From NCBI RefSeq assembly GCF_000196235.1, contig NC_008541.1, positions 930,001-994,000 of the forward strand: a stretch of 64,000 bases of DNA. The letters are read 5' to 3'. The notes under the pieces were generated by a model. The model was not told where the DNA came from, ran no database searches, and saw nothing but the letters and a program-made list of their open reading frames with translations. Below are positions 15,440-24,234 of the stretch, piece after piece; position 1 is the first letter of the stretch, and the number at the start of each line of letters is the position of its first letter. Position numbers and translations under genes: made by a program. Source of the stretch: Arthrobacter sp. FB24. Lineage in GTDB: Bacteria; Actinomycetota; Actinomycetes; Actinomycetales; Micrococcaceae.

Positions 15440-16506
15440 AGTGTCTTCTGGAGTTCTTTGATGGGCATGTTCAGTTCGACGAGGAGGCTGAGGTCTGCGG
15501 TGGCGGGGCGGCCAAGGGTGGTGAGGTAGTTGCCGACGATGACGGCGTTGATCCCGCCGAGGAGGCCTTCGCGGGTGCCGAGGTCCCCGAGGGTCAGTTC
15601 CCTTCCGCCGGCATAGCGCAGGACGGTGCGGGGCATGGCGAGGCGGAACGCGGCGATGGCGCGGAGGGCGTCTTTGCCGTCCATGATTCCTTGGTTTTCG
15701 AGCGGGGTCCCGGGCCGGGGGTTGAGGAAGTTCAGCGGGACTTCGTGGGGTTCGAGGGCTGCGAGCTGGGCGGCGAGTTCGGCGCGCTGTTCCAAGGTTT
15801 CGCCCATGCCGATGAGGGCGCCGCAGCAGAGTTCCATGCCAGCGGCTTTGACCATATTGCAGGTCTCGAGGCGTTCTTCGTAACTGTGGGTGGTGACGAC
15901 TTCGGGGAAATAGCTGCGGGCGGTTTCGAGGTTGTGGTTGTAGCGGTGCACGCCCCATTCGGCGAGCTGGTCCACCTGGCGCTGGGTGAGCATGCCCAGG
16001 GAGCAGGCGATGTTGATGTCCACGGCTTCGTTGATGCGGTCGATCGCGAACTTGATCTGGTTCATGAGCTTGATGTCGGGGCAGCGGACGGCGGCGACGA
16101 TGCAGAACTCGGTGGCCCCGGTGGCGGCGGTTTCCTTCGCGGCCTTGACCAGTTCCGGGATGTCGAGCCAGACGCCTCTTACCGGGCTGTCAAAGAGGCC
16201 GGACTGGCTGCAGAAGTGGCAGTCCTCGGGGCAGCCGCCGGTCTTGATGGAGATGATGCCTTCCACTTCGACGTCCTCGCCGCAGTGCTTCAGACGCACC
16301 TCGTGGGCCAGTTGCAGGGCGGCGGGAAGTGCTTCGTCCGGGAGGCGGAGGAATTCCTCGAGCTGCGCCTGCGTCAGGCCGACGCCGTTTTCGAGGACCT
16401 GTTGGCGGGCGGTTTCAAGGATTTCGGAGCTGGCCTCATTTGACGTTTGACGGCTTGCTTCGTCGCTTGTTTCGTCGCCGGTGGGGACATTTGCCTGGAT
16501 CGTCAT
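15436..16506 (-). CDS. bioB: Biotin synthase
   Basis: A 356-residue radical SAM enzyme converting dethiobiotin to biotin. The CxxxCxxC motif is [14 protein letters not shown] near residue 90, and the conserved [12 protein letters not shown] and [10 protein letters not shown] segments are present. The N-terminal tail is long and Ser/Glu-rich. Start ATG 16506 with AAAAGGA upstream; the open frame continues to 16542. bsaP follows with a 4-bp overlap. No bioA, bioF or bioD is in the window. The 289-bp upstream region shows no clear BioQ- or BirA-type operator that I can recognise. Confidence 0.96.
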   Translation of the reverse strand: MTIQANVPTGDETSDEASRQTSNEASSEILETARQQVLENGVGLTQAQLEEFLRLPDEALPAALQLAHEVRLKHCGEDVEVEGIISIKTGGCPEDCHFCSQSGLFDSPVRGVWLDIPELVKAAKETAATGATEFCIVAAVRCPDIKLMNQIKFAIDRINEAVDINIACSLGMLTQRQVDQLAEWGVHRYNHNLETARSYFPEVVTTHSYEERLETCNMVKAAGMELCCGALIGMGETLEQRAELAAQLAALEPHEVPLNFLNPRPGTPLENQGIMDGKDALRAIAAFRLAMPRTVLRYAGGRELTLGDLGTREGLLGGINAVIVGNYLTTLGRPATADLSLLVELNMPIKELQKTL

Positions 16507-16795
16507 TGATGGGTCCTTTTCGCGGGATCGTCTGGTCTTCAACGACGCTAGTTTGGCTTTTGACTGGTGTTTTTGTGGGGTATCAACAAACGGCGGGCAT
16601 GGGGATTGGGAAGCCGAATTGCTTTGTGACGGAGTCGGTGTGATTTTTCTGGTTGGCGTCCTGAGTGGTAGACCGGAGAAAGCACCTGTGGATAACTTTG
16701 AGCATCAAAGTGTGACCTCAGTTACCCTTTAACCACCGCCCGGAGTTGTTGCGGGCGGCCCGGACGTCTTGAAACTATCGGGGGAATAGCTGCCC

Positions 16796-17455
16796 ATGAC
16801 ATCTCATACTTCGCCTTTCGCACGGTTGCGCTATTCGGCCGCTGCTGTTGTCGCCGCCTCTGCTCTGATGCTCACCGCGTGCAATGGGGGTGCCACTCCG
16901 CCGGGAAGTGAAAGCACTTCAGCGTCGGGATCTGCGTCAGCGTCGGCTACGGTCACGCCGAGCCCCACCCCGACTCCAAGCGCCGTGTACAAGCCGGCAG
17001 ATGCGAAGGGCAAAGCGCAAAACGTTCCTGTCCCGGTGTTGCCTGAGGCCGCGAAAGCGGAGACGAAGGAGGGGCTCCTAGCCTTTTCGGGCCACTGGTT
17101 CGAACTGCTGAACTATGCCTACGAAACCGGGGATGTTTCTGGCGTGGAAATGTTGACGTCCCCAACATGTGAGCTTTGCTCGAATATCACCGGTTCACTT
17201 ACAAAGAACTACGCAGGCGACAGGTGGCTCGCGGGTGGAAAGCTGATAACGCCATCGGTCACAACCACTTTTGAACCCGAGCCGGACGGTTCGTACCAAG
17301 TATTAGTCCAAGTTCAGCAGGCAGCTATTTCCTACTTCGCCCCGGGGGGTAGCGAATTCAGATCGCCCACGCCTCCCTCCGACACGGGGAATGTGTTGTT
17401 GGTGGAATTCAAGGACGGCGGTTGGTATCTCAACGGACTACATCCGATTCGATGA
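16796..17455 (+). CDS. DUF6318 family lipoprotein
   Basis: A 219-residue surface lipoprotein. The signal peptide ends in a lipobox (LMLTAC, Cys near residue 29), followed by a Ser/Thr/Pro-rich spacer and the DUF6318 domain (GLLAFSGHWFELLNYAYETG, SPTCELC, then VLVEFKDGGWYLNGL). Anchored to the outer face of the cytoplasmic membrane; function unknown. The stop overlaps the next gene's ATG (ATGA), so the two products are probably made in equal amounts and work together. Confidence 0.85.
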   Translation: MTSHTSPFARLRYSAAAVVAASALMLTACNGGATPPGSESTSASGSASASATVTPSPTPTPSAVYKPADAKGKAQNVPVPVLPEAAKAETKEGLLAFSGHWFELLNYAYETGDVSGVEMLTSPTCELCSNITGSLTKNYAGDRWLAGGKLITPSVTTTFEPEPDGSYQVLVQVQQAAISYFAPGGSEFRSPTPPSDTGNVLLVEFKDGGWYLNGLHPIR

Positions 17456-18399
17456 AGAGTCACATCCTTCGGGGAAGCCAGTCGGTATTAGTAGTTGCCA
17501 TCCTCTGCGCCCTGGTTACGGGATCTTATGTCCCTGCGGCTGCGACCGAGGGTGATAGTGGAGTTGACTCGGGCTTCGGGAATCACGGCGTGGAAGTCGA
17601 TGCGTGGACTGTGGATCCATCCACGGGAAAAGTTGGTCCTCGGGAGCCCGGTGCCCCCGATTCGGACCCCAATCAGTACAAGTACGAACTCCAATGCCAC
17701 CTGGGGGGTGCCGATTTCGATACGCCGTGTTTGGCGAGGCAGTTGGAGTGCAAGAACGGCCCCGATGGCAAAGACGGAATCCCGGTGGTGTGGCTGAAGG
17801 CGCCTAAGGGGATTTCGAACCCGGTGTGGACGTTCCACTCTGGACCGACGTGCCTGTTCGATCCGAAGCCGGAGGACCTGCTTCCCCGCATCGCGGCCGT
17901 GATTCAGAGCGAGTTCCAGAAACTGCCGGTGTCTGTAGGGACGGTGACGGCCCAGCCGAGTCCGCACACCCTCCGCGGAGCTGAAACGAACGTCTTCGCT
18001 GACTCGGCGGAACAGCAGTTCGACATCACCATCCTGGCGCAGAAGGTCCACGTGGTGGCGACTCCGGTCCAATACACGTGGAACTACGGCGACGGAACCA
18101 CGTTCGGACCCCAGCCCTCGGCAGGCGGTCCCCTGCCGCAGGACCGGTGGGGTGAAAAGACCCGCACCAGCCACATCTATACGCAGACCGGCGACTTCCA
18201 GGTGGTGCTCACCACCCACTTCCAAGGAACGTACTCCGTCAACAATGGACCGCCGTTGCCTATCCCGGGCCAAGGTCAGTTCAGTTCACCACCGCAGACC
18301 ATCAGTGTCTGGCGCTCTATCACCCGCAACTACGCTGACGACTGCATCAAGAACCCGCAAGGCCAAGGCTGCCCGGGCGCGGCACCGCCAGCCCCGTAA
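17452..18399 (+). CDS. Secreted PKD-domain protein
   Basis: 315 residues from ATG 17452, which overlaps the preceding lipoprotein stop. A signal peptide (SVLVVAILCALVTG, cut near AAA) is followed by a Cys-containing region with C pairs at LQCHLGG / TPCLARQLECK / PTCLFD / DDCIKNPQGQGC, and a PKD-like fold (YTWNYGDGTTFGPQP, then RTSHIYTQTGDFQVVLTTHF). Extracellular; probably a partner of the lipoprotein. PKD domains commonly mediate protein or glycan contacts. No catalytic motif seen. Confidence 0.78.
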   Translation: MKSHILRGSQSVLVVAILCALVTGSYVPAAATEGDSGVDSGFGNHGVEVDAWTVDPSTGKVGPREPGAPDSDPNQYKYELQCHLGGADFDTPCLARQLECKNGPDGKDGIPVVWLKAPKGISNPVWTFHSGPTCLFDPKPEDLLPRIAAVIQSEFQKLPVSVGTVTAQPSPHTLRGAETNVFADSAEQQFDITILAQKVHVVATPVQYTWNYGDGTTFGPQPSAGGPLPQDRWGEKTRTSHIYTQTGDFQVVLTTHFQGTYSVNNGPPLPIPGQGQFSSPPQTISVWRSITRNYADDCIKNPQGQGCPGAAPPAP

Positions 18400-18436
18400 G
18401 CCAACACCAGAGCCACACCCCACACCCCCAGCCCCG

Positions 18437-19723
18437 TCAGGACTGCAATTCCCGGTCGACCCGTTCCATCCGCGCCCGGACCAGTTGAAAGCGCGGATCG
18501 CCCGGTCCGATCAGGCTCGCCATCGCAGCGGCCGCTTCGACATCTGACGCACCCATGTCGCTCGCACACCACCGCATGATGAGTTGGGCGTCCCCGCTGG
18601 AGCGGACCGAAGCCCCCATGGCTTCATTGAGTTCGTCCCGCATCAGCTCAACGGATAAGTTCGCCGAACGGTTGAGCAGCTTCGCGGGATAAGCGGCCAG
18701 CGCGTCCGCCACCCGTCCGCCCCGCAGATGGTCGGCGACCACGGCCACGTCGGTGACCACCCGGACGGCCGACGAGAAACGGTAGGGGTTGGGTTCCACC
18801 ACGTTGCCCAGGACACCGCGGATGCGATGCATCTCGGTCCTGATCGCCGTCGCGGCGCCGTCCTCGCCGTGCAGCCTGTACGCCAATTCGTCGGCGCTCC
18901 ATCCCTGGGTCCTGGATGCCAGCAGCGCCAGGATCTCTGCACGGCGCAGCGTCAGCGGAAGACGAGCACCGCCGTCGACCTCGGCGCTCGGTTTGTCACC
19001 CAATAACCTCAGCGTCAGCGTGGAACGAAGCGCATCGGTCCTTCGAGGCGCACCGGCAGACTTCAACAGCTCCTCCGCCAGCCGCACGCCGCAGCGCACC
19101 ATGCGCAGGCTGTCCGGTGTTACCGATTCGAAGGGGCCGGAAACATCGAGCACCCCGACGACTTCTCCCGTGAACGGATCGCGGATGGGGGCCGCGGTGC
19201 AGGCCCAGTCGTGATGCGTGCGCACCAGGTGTTCGGCAGAGAACAGCTGAGCAGGTGCTCCGGTCACGAGGGCCTCGCTGATGGCGTTGGTCCCCACTCC
19301 GGATTCGGACCAGTCGGCGCCCTCCACAAACTCCAAGGAATCGGCCAGCCGCAGCGCTTGCCGGCTGCCCACCCGCCACAGCACTTCACCCTGTTGGTCA
19401 GTGACGATCAGCAGGTGGCGGCCCGCGGCGGACTCGTCGGCCAGCAACTGGGACAAGGCCGGGATCACTGTGGCCAGGCGGTGCCCGGCGCTGAGCGACC
19501 GCGCCTCGGACACTTCGTGCCGGTGGACCGGCCTGTGCTGATCAGGGTCGATGCCCAGCGCTAGCGACCGCTGCCAGGACCTTATGATGGCCGGTGAAAT
19601 CGAGGGGTCGGGGCTGCCTGAAATCGTGGCTTCGTGGGCTTTGCGCAGCGTGCGCGCGTACTCCGCCGGTGCGGAAAATCTCAAGTCGCGAAGATGCGTG
19701 AAAGCACCGGTGCCGGTCCGCAT
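18437..19723 (-). CDS. GAF-domain transcriptional regulator
   Basis: A 428-residue regulator with the arrangement of AcoR/ActR-type GAF regulators that lack the sigma-54 ATPase: a conserved start (ISPAIIRSWQRSLALGIDPD), a GAF domain (LLIVTDQQGEVLWRVG, then EGADWSESGVGTNAISEAL and CTAAPIRDPFTGEVVGVLD) and a C-terminal winged-helix-like region (RRAEILALLASRTQGWSADE). It is divergent from the FAD monooxygenase gene across 193 bp and probably controls that cluster in response to a small ketone or alcohol; the inducer is inference. Confidence 0.82.
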   Translation of the reverse strand: MRTGTGAFTHLRDLRFSAPAEYARTLRKAHEATISGSPDPSISPAIIRSWQRSLALGIDPDQHRPVHRHEVSEARSLSAGHRLATVIPALSQLLADESAAGRHLLIVTDQQGEVLWRVGSRQALRLADSLEFVEGADWSESGVGTNAISEALVTGAPAQLFSAEHLVRTHHDWACTAAPIRDPFTGEVVGVLDVSGPFESVTPDSLRMVRCGVRLAEELLKSAGAPRRTDALRSTLTLRLLGDKPSAEVDGGARLPLTLRRAEILALLASRTQGWSADELAYRLHGEDGAATAIRTEMHRIRGVLGNVVEPNPYRFSSAVRVVTDVAVVADHLRGGRVADALAAYPAKLLNRSANLSVELMRDELNEAMGASVRSSGDAQLIMRWCASDMGASDVEAAAAMASLIGPGDPRFQLVRARMERVDRELQS

Positions 19724-19843
19724 CCGCCATCTCCCAACTCGTCATCGAATCGTTCCCGGGCCGCGCGCTGACGGCTTGTCGCCGGAAGCTTCTCCCAAGG
19801 AGGGCGCCGTGTCACTCGATTGTAACCCCCGGCGTCTTTTACT

Positions 19844-19859
19844 TGTGATGCGGGTCACG
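19844..19859. promoter_or_regulatory. CRP/GlxR-like binding site
   Basis: TGTGA-N6-TCACG matches the CRP/GlxR consensus (TGTGA-N6-TCACA) at 9 of 10 positions. It lies 57 bases before the monooxygenase start in the divergent promoter region, so carbon-source (cAMP) control of this cluster is plausible. Confidence 0.5.
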
Positions 19860-19916
19860 GACGGTCATCGCGAGGCGAACCGGGAGCGGCCCACCGTAGC
19901 AACGAGAAGAGGAATC

Positions 19917-21707
19917 ATGCCTGAGACACCAAACGGCATCGTGGAGGCCTGGCTGGCGCAGTTCGAAGAGGCGCTGCGCAGCAAGGAAACCAATGCCGCA
20001 CTGCAGCTATTCGAAGACGAACCCTACTGGCGCGACTTCGTATCCTTCACCTGGAACCTCAAGACGCTCGAGGGCAAGGACGCCATCAAGCGCATGCTGG
20101 ACGCGACGCTCGGCGATGTTCAACCCGACAACTGGACCCTCGCCGAGGATGCCACCGGCGACGCTGCGAACACCGAGGCCTGGGTGGACTTCGAAACCGC
20201 CCAAGCCCGAGGCTATGCCCACCTGCGCCTCCGCAACGGCAAATGCTGGACGCTGCTCACCACCATGAAGGAACTCAAGGGATTCGAAGAGAAAAAGGGC
20301 CCCAACCGGGAGAAGGGCGTAGCCCACGAGATCAGTAAGGGCCGCAAGTCCTGGCTGGAACTCAAGGAGGAACAGGAAGCCCGCCTGGGATACCAGGACC
20401 AGCCCTACACAGTGATTATCGGCGGCGGGCAGGGCGGAATCGGACTGGGTGCGCGGCTGCGGCGGCTCGGGGTCCCCACGATCATCATCGAGAAGAACGA
20501 GAAGCCCGGTGACTCGTGGCGGAACCGCTACAAGTCGCTCCACCTTCACGATCCCGTCTGGTACGACCACCTGCCATACATGAAGTTCCCCGACGACTGG
20601 CCCGTCTTCGCCGCCAAGGACAAGATCGGTGACTGGCTGGAACACTACACGCGGATCATGGAGCTCAATTACTGGTCCAAGACAGAGTGCACCAACGCCC
20701 GCTTCGATGAAGCGTCCCAGGAGTGGATCGTGCAGGTAATGCGCGACGGCGAACCTGTCACCTTGCGGCCCAAGCAGCTCGTTTTCGCACTGGGCGTCTC
20801 AGGCTACCCAAACGTTCCAGCGTTCGACGGCGCCGAGTCCTTTTTGGGGGAGCAGTACCACTCGTCCAAGCACCCGGGCGGCGGTGACTGGACAGGTAAG
20901 AAGGCCGTGGTGATCGGGTCCAACAACTCGGCCCACGATATCTGCGCCGATCTTTGGGAACACGGAGCGGAAGTCACCATGGTCCAGCGGTCTTCCACAC
21001 ACATAGCCCGGAGCGAGTCGCTCATGGACCTGGCGCTCGGGGATCTCTACTCCGAGAAGGCCCTGGCCAACGGTGTCACCACCGAGAAGGCCGACCTCTT
21101 GTTCGCCTCCCTGCCGTACCGGATCCTGCCGGAGGCCCAAATCCCCGTCTACGAAGAAATGGCCAGGCGCGATGCCGGGTTCTACTCCCAGCTTGAGGCC
21201 GCAGGATTTGAACTGGACTTCGGGGTGGACGGTTCAGGCCTGTTCCTCAAGTACCTGAGGCGCGGTTCCGGCTACTACATCGACGTCGGTGCCTCCCAGC
21301 TGATCATTGACGGACGGGTCAAGCTCGCCAACGGCCAGGTCACAAAGATCACCGGCAACGCGGTGGTCATGGACAGCGGAGCCGAGCTGGAGGCCGATGT
21401 CATCATCTATGCCACCGGCTACGGGTCCATGAACGGCTGGCTGGCCGACCTGGTCTCGCCTGAGGTGGCGGACGCCGTCGGCAAATGCTGGGGCTTCGGC
21501 TCGGACACGCCCAAGGATCCGGGACCGTGGGAGGGGGAGCTGCGGAACATGTGGAAGCCCACGAACGTGGAGAACCTCTGGATTCACGGCGGCAACCTGC
21601 ACCAGAGCCGTCACTACTCCAACTACCTTGCCCTGCAGCTCAAGGCCCGCATGGAGGGACTGCCCACGCCGGTCTACGAGCTCCAGCCCACCCACCACAA
21701 GCGCTGA
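19917..21707 (+). CDS. FAD-dependent monooxygenase with NTF2-like N-terminus
   Basis: 596 residues. An NTF2/SnoaL-like domain (about 5-125) is fused to a flavoprotein monooxygenase: FAD site VIIGGGQGGIGLGARLR near 166, a FxGxxxH motif in SFLGEQYHSSKH near 303, and NADPH site VVIGSNNSAHDICADL near 329. It should insert one oxygen atom into a ketone or amine using NADPH; the class covers Baeyer-Villiger-like and N-oxidising enzymes. Start ATG 19917 follows AAGAGGA; the frame is open much further upstream but overlaps the divergent regulator. It is followed by the dehydrogenase and ene-reductase genes. Confidence 0.85.
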   Translation: MPETPNGIVEAWLAQFEEALRSKETNAALQLFEDEPYWRDFVSFTWNLKTLEGKDAIKRMLDATLGDVQPDNWTLAEDATGDAANTEAWVDFETAQARGYAHLRLRNGKCWTLLTTMKELKGFEEKKGPNREKGVAHEISKGRKSWLELKEEQEARLGYQDQPYTVIIGGGQGGIGLGARLRRLGVPTIIIEKNEKPGDSWRNRYKSLHLHDPVWYDHLPYMKFPDDWPVFAAKDKIGDWLEHYTRIMELNYWSKTECTNARFDEASQEWIVQVMRDGEPVTLRPKQLVFALGVSGYPNVPAFDGAESFLGEQYHSSKHPGGGDWTGKKAVVIGSNNSAHDICADLWEHGAEVTMVQRSSTHIARSESLMDLALGDLYSEKALANGVTTEKADLLFASLPYRILPEAQIPVYEEMARRDAGFYSQLEAAGFELDFGVDGSGLFLKYLRRGSGYYIDVGASQLIIDGRVKLANGQVTKITGNAVVMDSGAELEADVIIYATGYGSMNGWLADLVSPEVADAVGKCWGFGSDTPKDPGPWEGELRNMWKPTNVENLWIHGGNLHQSRHYSNYLALQLKARMEGLPTPVYELQPTHHKR

Positions 21708-21784
21708 CCCGGATGGCCGTGACAATCACACTCCCGCGCACCACACTGGGGTGACGGCCACCTGCTGGGACACTCCAACGACAT

Positions 21785-21818
21785 GCCGTGGATGCGCCCG
21801 ACCGGGTGCATCCACGGC
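21785..21818 (+). terminator. Perfect 11-bp hairpin before the butanediol dehydrogenase
   Basis: GCCGTGGATGC (21785-21795) pairs exactly with GCATCCACGGC (21808-21818), 22 bases before the next ATG. No T-run follows. It may be a processing or attenuation structure within the monooxygenase-dehydrogenase transcript rather than a full terminator. Confidence 0.5.
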
Positions 21819-21840
21819 CCGTAAGCGAAGGAAAAAAACC

Positions 21841-22896
21841 ATGAAAGCAGCACGATTCCACGCCCGCGAGGATCTTCGGATCGAAGACATTCCGGAGCCG
21901 GAGCTGCGCCCGGGTGCCGTGAAGATTGCAATCGCCTGGTGCGGGATCTGCGGCACGGACCTCCACGAATTCCTGGAAGGGCCCATCTTTACCCCGCCGC
22001 CCGGACAGCCCCACACGCTGTCACATGAGGAGGCCCCGGTCACCCTGGGACACGAGTTCTCCGGCACTGTTGAGGAAGTGGGCGAGGGCGTTACCGGGCT
22101 CTCCGTCGGCGACAGCGTGGTGGTAGAGCCCTACTTCGTCTGTGACGAATGCGGTCCGTGCCGGGCTGGCAACTACAACCTGTGCACCAAGCTGGGTTTC
22201 ATCGGGCTGGCCGGCGGCGGAGGAGGGCTCAGCGAAAAGGTCGTGGTCGACTCACGCTGGGTCCATCCCGTTGGTGACATTCCACTCGACGAAGCCGCGC
22301 TCATCGAACCGCTAGCGGTGGCCTATCACGCCGTCGGCCGGAGCGACGTGAAAGCCGGGGACGTCGCCGTCGTCGGCGGTGCGGGCCCCATCGGACTGCT
22401 CACGGCCGCAGTCCTGAAAGGGCTGGGCGTCACCACCGTGGTGACTGAACTGTCCGCCGCGCGCAAGGAGAAAGCCACGTCTTCCGGCGTCGCGGACCAT
22501 GTCCTCGACCCCAGCGCAGTCGACGTCAAGGCGCGGGTGCTGGAACTGACCGGGGGAGCAGGTGCGGACGCCGCGTTCGAATGTGCCGGAGTGAACGCCG
22601 TCCTGGACATGATGCTCGACGTCGTCAAGCCCGCCGGAGTAGTGGTCAACGTATCCATCTGGGGACGCCCGGCCACCGTAGACATGCAGAAGATCGTCCT
22701 CAAGGAAATCGACCTTCGCGGAACGATCGCCTACCGCGGGGACCACGCGGCCGCCATCAAGCTTGTCCAGGAAGGCAAAGTGGACCTCAAACCCTTCATC
22801 ACGGGACGGATCGCCCTGGATGACCTTGTGGACAAGGGATTCGACACCCTGATCCACCACAACGACACGGCGGTGAAGATCATCGTGCATCCGTAG
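21841..22896 (+). CDS. Zinc-dependent 2,3-butanediol-type dehydrogenase
   Basis: A 351-residue medium-chain dehydrogenase. Catalytic zinc ligands are C37 (GICGTDLHEF) and the H71-E72 pair (GHEFSGTVEEVGEG); the structural zinc loop has Cys in VCDECGPCRAGNYNLC; the NAD site is VVGGAGPIGLL. The sequence follows the 2,3-butanediol dehydrogenase subgroup (HEFLEGPIFTPP). It interconverts acetoin or related ketols and diols with NAD. AAGGA lies 8 bases before the ATG. Located between a monooxygenase and an ene-reductase, it probably belongs to one oxidation route for a ketone or diol. Confidence 0.88.
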   Translation: MKAARFHAREDLRIEDIPEPELRPGAVKIAIAWCGICGTDLHEFLEGPIFTPPPGQPHTLSHEEAPVTLGHEFSGTVEEVGEGVTGLSVGDSVVVEPYFVCDECGPCRAGNYNLCTKLGFIGLAGGGGGLSEKVVVDSRWVHPVGDIPLDEAALIEPLAVAYHAVGRSDVKAGDVAVVGGAGPIGLLTAAVLKGLGVTTVVTELSAARKEKATSSGVADHVLDPSAVDVKARVLELTGGAGADAAFECAGVNAVLDMMLDVVKPAGVVVNVSIWGRPATVDMQKIVLKEIDLRGTIAYRGDHAAAIKLVQEGKVDLKPFITGRIALDDLVDKGFDTLIHHNDTAVKIIVHP

Positions 22897-22899
22897 TGA

Positions 22900-22916
22900 T
22901 CCGGGTCTCACCCGGA
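22900..22916 (+). terminator. Short hairpin after the dehydrogenase
   Basis: TCCGGGT-CTC-ACCCGGA is a compact 7-bp stem three bases after the dehydrogenase stop. There is no T-run, so it is at most a weak terminator or mRNA stabiliser. Confidence 0.4.
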
Positions 22917-22978
22917 ATAGTTGCATGCGCCTCGCAGTTGGCACCTGTGGACCCCATCCGCTGTGAAAGGAATCGCGC

Positions 22979-24058
22979 ATGCTGTTTTCCCCGTTGACCC
23001 TCGGTGAGCTTGAACTGCCCAACCGCCTGATCATGGCCCCGCTGACCCGTCTGCGCTCAGGCGAGGCGGGCGTACCTGCGCCTGTCGTTGTGGAGCACTA
23101 CCGCCAGCGCGCGTCGCTTGGCTTGATCGTCAGCGAGGGCACATACCCCAGCCCTGCCGGACGCTCGTACCCCGGGCAGCCCGGCATTGTCACCCCGGAA
23201 CAGATTGCCGGCTGGAAGAAGGTGACGGACGCCGTTCATGCCGAAGGGGGCCGGATCTTTGCCCAGATCATGCACGGCGGCCGGGTTTCGCACGAGGACA
23301 TTAACGGCGGCCGCCCGGTGGTCGCGCCCAGCGCCATCGCCGTGGAGGCCGAGACCCGCACCTACAAGGGCAAGCAGGCGCACCCCGTCCCGCATGCCCT
23401 GACTACCGACGAACTGCCCGGCGTCCGCCAGGAAATTGTCCAGGGATCGCTGAACGCGATCGAGGCAGGGTTCGACGGCGTGGAGCTGCACTCCGCCAAC
23501 GGGTACCTGCTGCATGAATTCCTCGCGCCGTCGTCGAACCAGCGCGAGGACATGTACGGCGGCTCACCGGAGAACCGGGCGCGCTTCGTCATCGAGGTTG
23601 TGAAGGCTGTGGTTGAGGCCGTCGGCGCGGACCGCGTGGGCATCCGTATCTCACCCGCACACAACGTCCAGGGCGCTCTCGAAACGGACGCCGCAGATGT
23701 CCGCGAAACTTATGGCCTGCTCGTGGATGCGATCGCGCCGCTGAACCTGGCCTACTTGAGCATCCTGCACAATGAACCCACCAGCGAGCTGGTCCAGGAG
23801 CTGCGTGCGCGTTTCAACGGCAACTTCCTCGTCAACACCGGGTTTGGCGTCATCACCACCCGTGAGGAAGCCATCTCGCTGGTGGCCGACGGCCACGCAG
23901 ACGCCGTTGTGGTGGGCCGTCCGGCCATCGCCAACCCGGACCTCGTCCGTCGCTGGCGCGAAGACCTGCCGGTCAACGAACCGAACCAGGCAACCTTCTA
24001 TGCCGACGGCGCAGAGGGCTACACGGACTACCCGTTCTACGAGGAGTCGCAGAACTAG
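22979..24058 (+). CDS. Old-yellow-enzyme alkene reductase
   Basis: A 359-residue FMN TIM barrel of the NemA/OYE class. Visible are the N-terminal PLTLGELELPNRLIMAPLTR, substrate-binding His/Asn in ELHSANGYLLHEFLAP, the following NQREDMYGGSPENRARF, and the phosphate-binding VGRPAIANPDLV. It reduces activated C=C bonds (enones, nitro-olefins) with NAD(P)H in the cytoplasm. AAAGGA precedes the ATG. It is the third gene of the monooxygenase cluster and ends before a strong terminator. Confidence 0.93.
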   Translation: MLFSPLTLGELELPNRLIMAPLTRLRSGEAGVPAPVVVEHYRQRASLGLIVSEGTYPSPAGRSYPGQPGIVTPEQIAGWKKVTDAVHAEGGRIFAQIMHGGRVSHEDINGGRPVVAPSAIAVEAETRTYKGKQAHPVPHALTTDELPGVRQEIVQGSLNAIEAGFDGVELHSANGYLLHEFLAPSSNQREDMYGGSPENRARFVIEVVKAVVEAVGADRVGIRISPAHNVQGALETDAADVRETYGLLVDAIAPLNLAYLSILHNEPTSELVQELRARFNGNFLVNTGFGVITTREEAISLVADGHADAVVVGRPAIANPDLVRRWREDLPVNEPNQATFYADGAEGYTDYPFYEESQN

Positions 24059-24100
24059 CACTTCCACTTCTGTATTTGGAGCCCCTCGAGCTCCGCAGCC

Positions 24101-24129
24101 AGGCGGGCGCAACTCGATTGCGCCCGCCT
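24101..24129 (+). terminator. Strong intrinsic terminator after the ene-reductase
   Basis: AGGCGGGCGCAA (24101-24112) and TTGCGCCCGCCT (24118-24129) form a perfect 12-bp stem with loop CTCGA, followed by GTTGTGCGTTT. It closes the monooxygenase-dehydrogenase-reductase unit. Confidence 0.8.
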
Positions 24130-24218
24130 GTTGTGCGTTTAACGGCAGTGCTCCGGGCTCCGGTCCGTGGCGGCCAAACCACGATTGTGACCGGGCAAAT
24201 CCGCCGCTGGCTGCCAAC

Positions 24219-24230
24219 CCTATAGGATCT
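24219..24230 (+). promoter_or_regulatory. GntR operator, copy 1
   Basis: CCTATAGGATCT lies five bases before the GntR start codon. Its exact reverse complement occurs in the promoter of the following operon (25064-25075). TAGGAT inside it may be the -10 element, so binding would block the regulator's own transcription. Confidence 0.75.
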
Positions 24231-24234
24231 GATC

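Noticed and set aside
15440..15958. Upstream extension of the bsaP frame
   Set aside because: Pro/Arg/His-rich shadow of bioB; the real start is the ATG overlapping the bioB stop.
16507..16795. Biotin operator or riboswitch before bioB
   Set aside because: No convincing BioQ/BirA-type palindrome was found by eye in this stretch.
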